DNA of 64,000 nucleotides. It comes from Larkinella punicea (lineage in GTDB: Bacteria; Bacteroidota; Bacteroidia; Cytophagales; Spirosomataceae). A program made the translations under genes and the position numbers. Below are positions 58,656 through 64,000 of the stretch, piece after piece (the stretch's first letter is position 1; each line of letters opens with the position of its first letter). Under the pieces are notes generated by a model. It was not told the origin of the DNA, did not search any database, and saw nothing but the letters and a program-made list of their open reading frames with translations. Location of the stretch: NCBI RefSeq assembly GCF_003334855.1, contig NZ_QOWE01000001.1, positions 124,001 through 188,000 on the forward strand, given 5' to 3'.

Positions 58656-60176
58656 ATGAAACTCACCATTCACCAGCCTTTGGGCTATTCCAGCCAAGGT
58701 GGACGCAGCAATAATGAAGACACCATTTTTCCCGGAGCCGACGACGCCACCCCATTCCAGCCGTGGTTTATGGTGTGCGATGGGGTAGGCGGAGCCGCCC
58801 GGGGCGAAATCGCGAGCCATATCGCCACCGAAGGGTTTAACGACTACTTCATCCAGAATCCGGAGCCGGTGGCCACGCCGGTTTACGTGCAGTCGGCCCT
58901 GGATTATGTGCAGACCCGGTTCGACGAATACCTCGCCCGGCACCCCGAAGCCCACGGCATGGCCACCACCCTGACGCTGGTGTTTTTCCACGAAGCCGGG
59001 GCCACCGTAGCCCACCTGGGCGACAGCCGGGTGTATCACCTCCGCGACGGAAAAGTGATCTGGCGGACCGAAGATCATTCGCTGGTGAACCAATTGCTGC
59101 GCGCCGGGGTCATCACCCGCGAAGAAGCCCGCGAACATCCCCAGCGGAACGTCATCGAACGGGCCATTCAGGGCAGCAGCAAAACCGTGAAAGCCGATGT
59201 TCAGCTCCTGAACGACGTTCGGCCCGGCGACTATTTTTTCCTCTGTACCGACGGTGTACTGGAACGGGTCAGCGATGAACTGCTGGAAAACGTGTTGGGC
59301 AGCGATGCTTCCAATGAGCAGAAAAAGCAGACGCTGATCGACTGTTGCACCGGCAAAACCAAAGATAATTTTTCGGCGTATCTGATCCAGATCGAAACCG
59401 TTCAGGGCGAAGTGGCCGACGAATACCGGGTCCCCCAGCCCACCTTTTCGTTGCCCGAAACCGTACCGGACGAAACGATTGCCGTGGTGGCTGTCGACGC
59501 AAAGCGAACGACTCCTAGCCAGGAACATGACCCTGTACGCCCTGAGCCGAAGCGGTATACCGCACCGAGGCATGCACCGGAAGAGCCCGTTAAAAACGCC
59601 AAACTCCGAACCGATCTCCATTCACTGTTTCCATTGTTGACCATCGCCTTGCTGGCGGTCCTGCTAACGCTGGGCGGAGTCTATGCGTTTCGGCAATGGC
59701 GCCAGCCCGACACGACCGAAACCGTGGTGACAGAACCCGAAAACCGGTCAGAACAGCCACCGGGGTCTCCTCAAAAAACCACCGGTTTGCCTTCGCCGAC
59801 AAAGCCCAAACCCGCCCCCGACCCCACACCGGGTGCCGAAGCTGTTCAGGGCATCACAACACAGGCTTTTGGCGACGGGGATCCCTACATTCTGATTACC
59901 GACGATCTTTTCAGAAAGAAAACCGGCAGTGGCTGGGTTCTGGTGGATAAAAAAGGCCATCAGAAGAATAAAAATGTCTACGATGAAGTCCGGGAACCCC
60001 GCGAGAATTTTATAGCCGTTCGAAAAAAGGGCAAATGGGGATACGTTACCGCAACGGGCATTCCGGCAATTTACTGCCAATTTGATCGGGCGGGCGATTT
60101 TGAGGACGGCCAGGCGCGGGTCATGGAAAAGGGCGAAGAATTCTACATCGACAAAACCGGCAAGCGTTTTTTATAA
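58656..60176 (+). CDS. PP2C-type Ser/Thr phosphatase with transmembrane helix and WG-like C terminus
   Basis: A 506-residue protein. The PP2C catalytic domain (~1-250) has metal-binding Asp residues in RSNNEDTIFPG, VCDGVGGAARGE, HLGDSRVYHL and DNFSAYLI. A linker and one transmembrane helix (~325-347, LLTIALLAVLLTLGGVY) follow. The C-terminal part (~430-506; WVLVDKKGHQKNKNVYDE, FIAVRKKGKWGYVTATG) is a WG-repeat-like beta domain on the far side of the membrane. It probably reverses phosphorylation by the kinase in this cluster. The kinase mirrors it, with a catalytic domain inside and a repeat domain outside. Confidence 0.92.
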   Translation: MKLTIHQPLGYSSQGGRSNNEDTIFPGADDATPFQPWFMVCDGVGGAARGEIASHIATEGFNDYFIQNPEPVATPVYVQSALDYVQTRFDEYLARHPEAHGMATTLTLVFFHEAGATVAHLGDSRVYHLRDGKVIWRTEDHSLVNQLLRAGVITREEAREHPQRNVIERAIQGSSKTVKADVQLLNDVRPGDYFFLCTDGVLERVSDELLENVLGSDASNEQKKQTLIDCCTGKTKDNFSAYLIQIETVQGEVADEYRVPQPTFSLPETVPDETIAVVAVDAKRTTPSQEHDPVRPEPKRYTAPRHAPEEPVKNAKLRTDLHSLFPLLTIALLAVLLTLGGVYAFRQWRQPDTTETVVTEPENRSEQPPGSPQKTTGLPSPTKPKPAPDPTPGAEAVQGITTQAFGDGDPYILITDDLFRKKTGSGWVLVDKKGHQKNKNVYDEVREPRENFIAVRKKGKWGYVTATGIPAIYCQFDRAGDFEDGQARVMEKGEEFYIDKTGKRFL

Positions 60177-60188
60177 ACCGATCCAGGC

Positions 60189-60950
60189 ATGAAAGGATTT
60201 CTCATCAGTGCTTTGATGCTGGCAACGATCACCAGCGGATTCGCCCGGCAAACGTACGCGGTTGTGGTGGGTGTGGCCGACTATGTGGGAACGGTCAACG
60301 ACCTGAAATACGCCGATGCCGATGCCCGGTTGATCACCCGGTTTCTGCAAAGCCCCCGGGGTGGCAGTGTCCCCCCCAACCACATCATCACGCTGGTGAA
60401 CGGCCAGGCCACCCACGCCAACAGCCTCCGGGCGCTCCGGCTTTTTCAGTCGGCCCAGCGCGACGACCGGATTATTTTTTTCTTTTCCGGTCATGGCTTC
60501 GAAGGCACGTTTTTCACCGCCGACGGCATGGAATTACGGCACGAAGAACTGAAGGCGGCTTTTCGGAAATCAGCGGCCACAACCAAGATGGTCTGGGCCG
60601 ACGCCTGCCATTCGGGAAGCCTCCGGCAATCTGCACACGTTCGTCCGGTGTCCCGCAAAACGTACCGCCCGCTCAGGGAGCCTTCGCTCAATATCATGGT
60701 CATGGCCTCTTCGCGATCCAGCCAGAAATCGGGGGAATATGGGTACCTCAAGCACGGTGCGTTCACCTATTATCTGGTGAAAGGTGCGCAGGGAGAAGCT
60801 GATCAGAACCGCGACAAGATCGTGACCATCGACGAACATTTTCAGTACGTCTATAACCGGGTTCGGGCGTTTACGCATAACCGGCAGATTCCGATTATCT
60901 ACGGCAAATTCTCGAATGCAACCCCCGTTACGAGTTTGTTAACAAGCTGA
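60189..60950 (+). CDS. Caspase-like (C14 family) cysteine protease
   Basis: A 253-residue caspase-haemoglobinase fold protein. The dyad is present: His102 in FFFSGHGFEG and Cys140 in WADACHSGSL. The strand VVVGVADY and NDLKYADADA match prokaryotic metacaspase-like proteins. The N terminus (LISALMLATITSGFARQ) looks like a signal peptide, so it may act in the periplasm. It lies 12 bases after the phosphatase gene and is probably the effector or processing enzyme of the module. Confidence 0.9.
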   Translation: MKGFLISALMLATITSGFARQTYAVVVGVADYVGTVNDLKYADADARLITRFLQSPRGGSVPPNHIITLVNGQATHANSLRALRLFQSAQRDDRIIFFFSGHGFEGTFFTADGMELRHEELKAAFRKSAATTKMVWADACHSGSLRQSAHVRPVSRKTYRPLREPSLNIMVMASSRSSQKSGEYGYLKHGAFTYYLVKGAQGEADQNRDKIVTIDEHFQYVYNRVRAFTHNRQIPIIYGKFSNATPVTSLLTS

Positions 60951-60988
60951 CAACCTGTAATGTAACACCCAATCCATTATTCAGTCGT

Positions 60989-61579
60989 ATGATTTTGCCT
61001 TCCAATCCGTGCAGTGCGTTTTCGACCGACGAACTGCTATATGCCGGTTTAAAGAACAACGACGACCGGGCCTACGCCTGTCTGTATGCGCAGACGTTTC
61101 GCTCGTTCGCCCATTATGTGCAAACCAACCAGGGAACGATGGAACACGCGCAGGATGCCTTTCAACAGGGAATCGCCGAATTCTACGTCGCCGTCAAATC
61201 CGGGCGTTATCAGTTGTCGCCGTCGGCCCGGCTGAAAAGCGTCCTTTTTGAATTTTGCAAGCGCAAATGGATCAATGAGTTGCAAAGCGCCCGGCACCGC
61301 CGGACGCAAACGCTGGAAGTGTATGTGGACCAGCAGGAAGAGAATTTGTCGGACGAACTGATGACGTTTTCGGAAAATGTCAACAAAGTAAACCGGTTGC
61401 TCGAACGGATGGGTGCCAATTGCCAGCGGGTGATCGACCTGTTTTACATTCAGGGAAAACCGCTGGTCGAAATTGCCCGGCTGATGAACTATACGCCCCA
61501 AACGGCCCGCACCAAACGGTATGAATGTACCGAGCAGTTGAAGAAGCTCTTTTGGGGGAAAAGCCAATTAAACTACTGA
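60989..61579 (+). CDS. ECF-type sigma factor
   Basis: A 196-residue sigma-70-like protein. Region 2 (LYAQTFRSFAHYVQTN, AQDAFQQGIAEFYVAVKSG) and region 4 (GANCQRVIDLFYIQGKPLVE, NYTPQTARTKRYECTEQLKK, helix-turn-helix) are recognisable although divergent. It is followed four bases later by an acidic probable anti-sigma partner. It probably regulates this cluster or a related set of genes. The usual FecR partner is absent. Confidence 0.88.
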   Translation: MILPSNPCSAFSTDELLYAGLKNNDDRAYACLYAQTFRSFAHYVQTNQGTMEHAQDAFQQGIAEFYVAVKSGRYQLSPSARLKSVLFEFCKRKWINELQSARHRRTQTLEVYVDQQEENLSDELMTFSENVNKVNRLLERMGANCQRVIDLFYIQGKPLVEIARLMNYTPQTARTKRYECTEQLKKLFWGKSQLNY

Positions 61580-61583
61580 CCTC

Positions 61584-61991
61584 ATGACATTAACGGAAGC
61601 AGAATTCGACCGCGTGGAAGCGTATCTGGACGGCAATCTCTCCCCCGACGAAAACCGTCAGATGGAGGAGGATCTGGCCCGCGATAGTGACCTGAAACAA
61701 GCCTTTGAAGAACATCGGGTGGTCTGGGAAGGCTTGCAGGTTCCGGTGGCAGTGGCGTATTTTCAGGATATGCACGAGCAACTGGAGGAGCAGGGCCTGC
61801 TGCAACTGGATGCGTTTTGGGTGGAAACCGACGAACCGGAGGTTTTTGTAATGCCCGAGCCGGATGAAACCACGTCTCCCATCGAAGTGGCGGTTCATGA
61901 CGAGCCGGAATGGGATGACAAACCCGGTGGCTGGGACGGCCCGACCGAACCGGATGCCCCCGATGCCCATTTTGACGATTCCAACCCGTAA
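61584..61991 (+). CDS. Acidic protein, probable soluble anti-sigma factor
   Basis: A 135-residue protein without transmembrane segment. The N terminus (EFDRVEAYLDGNLSPDENRQ, DLKQAFEEHRVVWEGL) is like the sigma-binding helices of anti-sigma factors. The C-terminal ~60 residues are strongly acidic and disordered. The four-base gap to the sigma gene supports a sigma/anti-sigma pair. No Zn-binding HxxxCxxC motif is present, so this is inference. Confidence 0.55.
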   Translation: MTLTEAEFDRVEAYLDGNLSPDENRQMEEDLARDSDLKQAFEEHRVVWEGLQVPVAVAYFQDMHEQLEEQGLLQLDAFWVETDEPEVFVMPEPDETTSPIEVAVHDEPEWDDKPGGWDGPTEPDAPDAHFDDSNP

Positions 61992-62046
61992 AGTCCACCC
62001 CTAAACGGAACGGTCTGGTGTTCTTACTTTTTCATCTCCATTGTCT

Positions 62047-62082
62047 ACTATCCCAAAGGATACCGGTATCCTTTGGGATAGT
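62047..62082. promoter_or_regulatory. Perfect 36-bp palindrome (probable operator)
   Basis: Two 18-base half-sites with no spacer: ACTATCCCAAAGGATACC and its exact complement. It lies 99 bases before the DoxX-like gene. Length and symmetry fit a binding site for a dimeric or tetrameric repressor of the TetR, MarR or HxlR type; no such regulator gene is in the window. Confidence 0.6.
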
Positions 62083-62181
62083 GCTATCTTTTGCATAGTG
62101 ATCCTCCGTACTTTTACAGCCGAACAAACGACGCCTTTCGGATCATTCTGGAAGACGTTCGCATTTAACCAAAGGAAGATC

Positions 62182-62556
62182 ATGAATGCAAAAACGAAAC
62201 GAATTATCACCATCCTGTTTACGGTTATCGCCAGTGGCATGGTCATTCTCAGCGGTGTTATGAAACTGATGGGGAACACCGAAATCGTAAAGTCCATGAC
62301 GAACGCGGGCGTAGGCCCCTACATTCCGGTGCTGGGCATCATGGAAATTGCCTTTGCCGGCCTGTTTCTGTATCCCAAAACCATGAAGTTGGGCTTCGTG
62401 CTGTTGTGTTGTTATTTTGCCGGGGCAATGGCCACGGAGCTATCCCACGGTGGGCCACTCGCCGGGGCCGTTATGGTTATGGTGCTGGTCTGGATAGCCG
62501 CTTTCCTGCGTGACAAAACCGTCTTCTTTCCAACCGCCATCCAGGAAGGAATTTGA
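62182..62556 (+). CDS. DoxX-like family membrane protein
   Basis: A 124-residue inner-membrane protein with four hydrophobic segments (IITILFTVIASGMVILSGVM, IPVLGIMEIAFAGLFLYP, LGFVLLCCYFAGAMATELS, AVMVMVLVWIAAFLRDK). The SGVMKLMG motif after helix 1 is typical of DoxX-like proteins. The start was chosen at ATG 62182, which follows AAAGGAAGATC. Family members are often part of redox or detoxification membrane complexes and are commonly repressor-controlled. Here a palindromic site lies upstream. Confidence 0.82.
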   Translation: MNAKTKRIITILFTVIASGMVILSGVMKLMGNTEIVKSMTNAGVGPYIPVLGIMEIAFAGLFLYPKTMKLGFVLLCCYFAGAMATELSHGGPLAGAVMVMVLVWIAAFLRDKTVFFPTAIQEGI

Positions 62557-62574
62557 GGAGTTTTCAACCTTAGG

Positions 62575-62837
62575 ACTTTCGCTTTCTGCCCCGTTCCCCT
62601 AAAGGGCAGGGCTGTTAAGTTCTTCCGCTTTTCGCCCCCAACCCCCTAAAGGGGGCTTCGAAATCCGGATGTTTTAGCCCCCTTTAGGGGGTTGGGGGCG
62701 AAAAGCGGATCGATATTGCTAACTTCAACGATCCTAATTTCCAGAACTTAACAGCCCTGCCCTTTAGGGGACTTGGACGTAGCTTATATCCGGATGCTAA
62801 AAGTCCCCTAAAGGGGAACGGGGCAGAAAGCGAAAGT
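62575..62837. repeat. Nested palindromic repeats, copy D with inserted copy E
   Basis: The outer arms (62575-62606 and 62806-62837, ACTTTCGCTTTCTGCCCC and complement) belong to the same family as the copies at 19.1, 29.1 and 33.1 kb. Inside are a second perfect 20-base arm pair (62604-62623 with 62743-62762, GCAGGGCTGTTAAG) and then a third perfect 33-base pair (62625-62657 with 62676-62708). The outer element is interrupted at its CCCTAAAGGG core, so this looks like insertion of one element into another. No gene lies in 62557-62928. Confidence 0.85.
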
Positions 62838-62928
62838 GTAACAGAATTATCAGATACAAGTCCTACAACCTGATAACCAGCCGAAAAGCCAGACTGTTTC
62901 TGATTTAGAATCGGGATAAATTTACACT

Positions 62929-64000
62929 TTAAAGATTCTGCTGTTTAAACTCGTTCCGCAGGGATTCCGGGTCCCAGCCGTCTTCAATATCTTTCAGCCA
63001 GCGGTCTTTTTCGTCGGAACTGAGCAGGTCTTCAAGCTCCCGAATACGCTGTCTGGCACTGCTGAAATACTGCTTCCGGTCGTGCCGGACGGCAGCCAGC
63101 CCCGCCAGGGCTTTTTCGTCGTGTTTCAGAAATAACCGGGCCGCCCGCTGCGACTGGTAGGCCCGAAACCCAAGCAAGGTCATGGCATCGACGCCCATCC
63201 GGAGTGAACTGTCGACGGTTTCGCGGTAGATGTGCGTCAACCCCGCATCCATTAGATCGTAGGTATCTTCCCGGTCGGCGGCCCGCACCAGAACTTTCAA
63301 ATGGGGAAAGTGTTTCTTAACGGTTTCGACCAGTTCCAACGATTTTTCCGCCGAATCCAGGGCAATGACCATCAGTTTGGCATCCTCCGCCCCGGCCGAT
63401 TTCAGCAGGTCATAGCGGGACGCATCACCGTAATAGACTTTCATACCCAGTTTCCGCAACGTATCGACCCGGTCCGAATCAAAATCCAGAACCGTGGTTC
63501 CGATGTTGTTGGCCCGTAAAAACCGCCCGACGATGTTGCCGTACCGCCCGAAACCCGCGACAATCACCGCGTTCTTTTCGTCAATCGTATCCTGCTCTTT
63601 CTCAACCACTTCCTTCGTACCCAGTCGCGGCAACAGGAGCTTTTCGTTGGCCAGAAAAACCAGCGGAGTCAGCCCCATGCTGATGGCCACCACCGCCGTC
63701 ATCAGATCCACCGTTTCCTTCGCCAGAATTCCGTTTTGCGACGCAAAGGAAAACAGCACGAAGGCAAATTCGCCCACCTGACAAAGTCCCAGCGAAAACA
63801 GCAGATTCTGATCGGTTTTTAATCGAAAAACCTTCCCCAAAACCGCCAGAACCAGCGCTTTGGCAACCATAACCGCCAGCACGATGCCGACCACCAGCAA
63901 CGGATTTTCGGCAATCAGTTCAAAATTGATGGCGGCCCCGACGGAGATAAAAAACAATCCCAACAACAGTCCCTTGAACGGATCGATGTCACTTTCCAGC
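62929..64000 (-). CDS. Kef-type monovalent cation:proton antiporter, C-terminal part (truncated by window edge)
   Basis: The frame is open to the window end, so the N-terminal membrane helices are missing. About six transmembrane helices remain (LFFISVGAAINF, GLCQVGEFAFVLFSFASQNG), then a TrkA-N (RCK) NAD-binding domain with VIVAGFGRYGNIVGRFL and the VYYGDASRYDLLKSAGAED segment, and a helical C-terminal tail. It is a CPA2-family KefB/KefC-like K+/H+ antiporter involved in pH and electrophile stress. Confidence 0.92.
   Translation of the reverse strand, partial: LESDIDPFKGLLLGLFFISVGAAINFELIAENPLLVVGIVLAVMVAKALVLAVLGKVFRLKTDQNLLFSLGLCQVGEFAFVLFSFASQNGILAKETVDLMTAVVAISMGLTPLVFLANEKLLLPRLGTKEVVEKEQDTIDEKNAVIVAGFGRYGNIVGRFLRANNIGTTVLDFDSDRVDTLRKLGMKVYYGDASRYDLLKSAGAEDAKLMVIALDSAEKSLELVETVKKHFPHLKVLVRAADREDTYDLMDAGLTHIYRETVDSSLRMGVDAMTLLGFRAYQSQRAARLFLKHDEKALAGLAAVRHDRKQYFSSARQRIRELEDLLSSDEKDRWLKDIEDGWDPESLRNEFKQQNL

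Noticed and set aside
54119-61991. Type VI secretion regulatory cluster
   Set aside because: Kinase, FHA and PP2C genes occur in such clusters, but none of the structural secretion genes (sheath, baseplate, ClpV) is present in the window.

Overview
The window looks like chromosome of a Bacteroidota bacterium, most likely order Cytophagales (a Spirosoma/Larkinella-type relative; this is inference). Evidence: SusC/SusD-type nutrient uptake genes controlled by a sigma/FecR pair, TAnnTTTG-like promoter elements, few Shine-Dalgarno sites, a TreS-maltokinase fusion and an OtsA-OtsB fusion. No rRNA gene, CRISPR array or complete tRNA was found. LAYOUT. (1) 1-10.7 kb, metabolism: the 3' part of a trehalose synthase/maltokinase fusion, a trehalose-6-phosphate synthase/phosphatase fusion, a GntP-type permease, a block of short palindromic repeats, an aquaporin, a LysR regulator divergent from isocitrate dehydrogenase, and two small unknown genes. 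(2) 10.7-31 kb, a polysaccharide utilisation locus mostly on the minus strand: ECF sigma, FecR, STN-containing SusC, SusD, GH92, two tandem GH27 genes and a sulfatase, then a plus-strand hybrid sensor kinase, then GH43-like and DUF1080 hydrolases. The likely substrate is a branched, possibly sulfated glycan with alpha-mannose and alpha-galactose ends. (3) 31.3-35.6 kb: a cytochrome c/PQQ-type sugar dehydrogenase whose signal-peptide region carries an in-frame palindromic repeat, a SWIM zinc-finger protein and a DUF1569 protein. (4) 35.6-40.5 kb, a patchy accessory stretch: an NDT/TIR-like protein with a small partner, an IS1-type transposase with an in-frame stop, very small basic ORFs, a degenerate tRNA-like sequence, a doubly frameshifted small gene and a truncated PIN toxin with its likely antitoxin. 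(5) 40.6-51.3 kb: a CBM9-like secreted protein, a complete Wadjet (JetABCD) anti-plasmid operon led by a WYL regulator, a divergent pair of paralogous unknown genes with duplicated promoter/operator sequences, and a DUF433/DUF5615 toxin-antitoxin pair. (6) 51.3-53.8 kb: primosomal helicase PriA. (7) 54.1-62.0 kb, the most unusual block: eight co-directional genes encoding a Ser/Thr kinase with Sel1 repeats, two FHA proteins with zinc ribbons, a membrane protein with DxDxDG loops, a PP2C phosphatase with a WG-like C terminus, a caspase-like protease, an ECF sigma factor and an acidic probable anti-sigma partner. It reads as a self-contained phospho-signalling and protease module. (8) 62-64 kb: a DoxX-like gene behind a perfect 36-bp palindrome, nested palindromic repeats and a Kef-type antiporter that runs off the end. 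A dispersed family of long palindromes (19.1, 29.1, 33.1 and 62.6-62.8 kb) links several of these regions; one copy lies inside a coding sequence and another supplies a stop codon.
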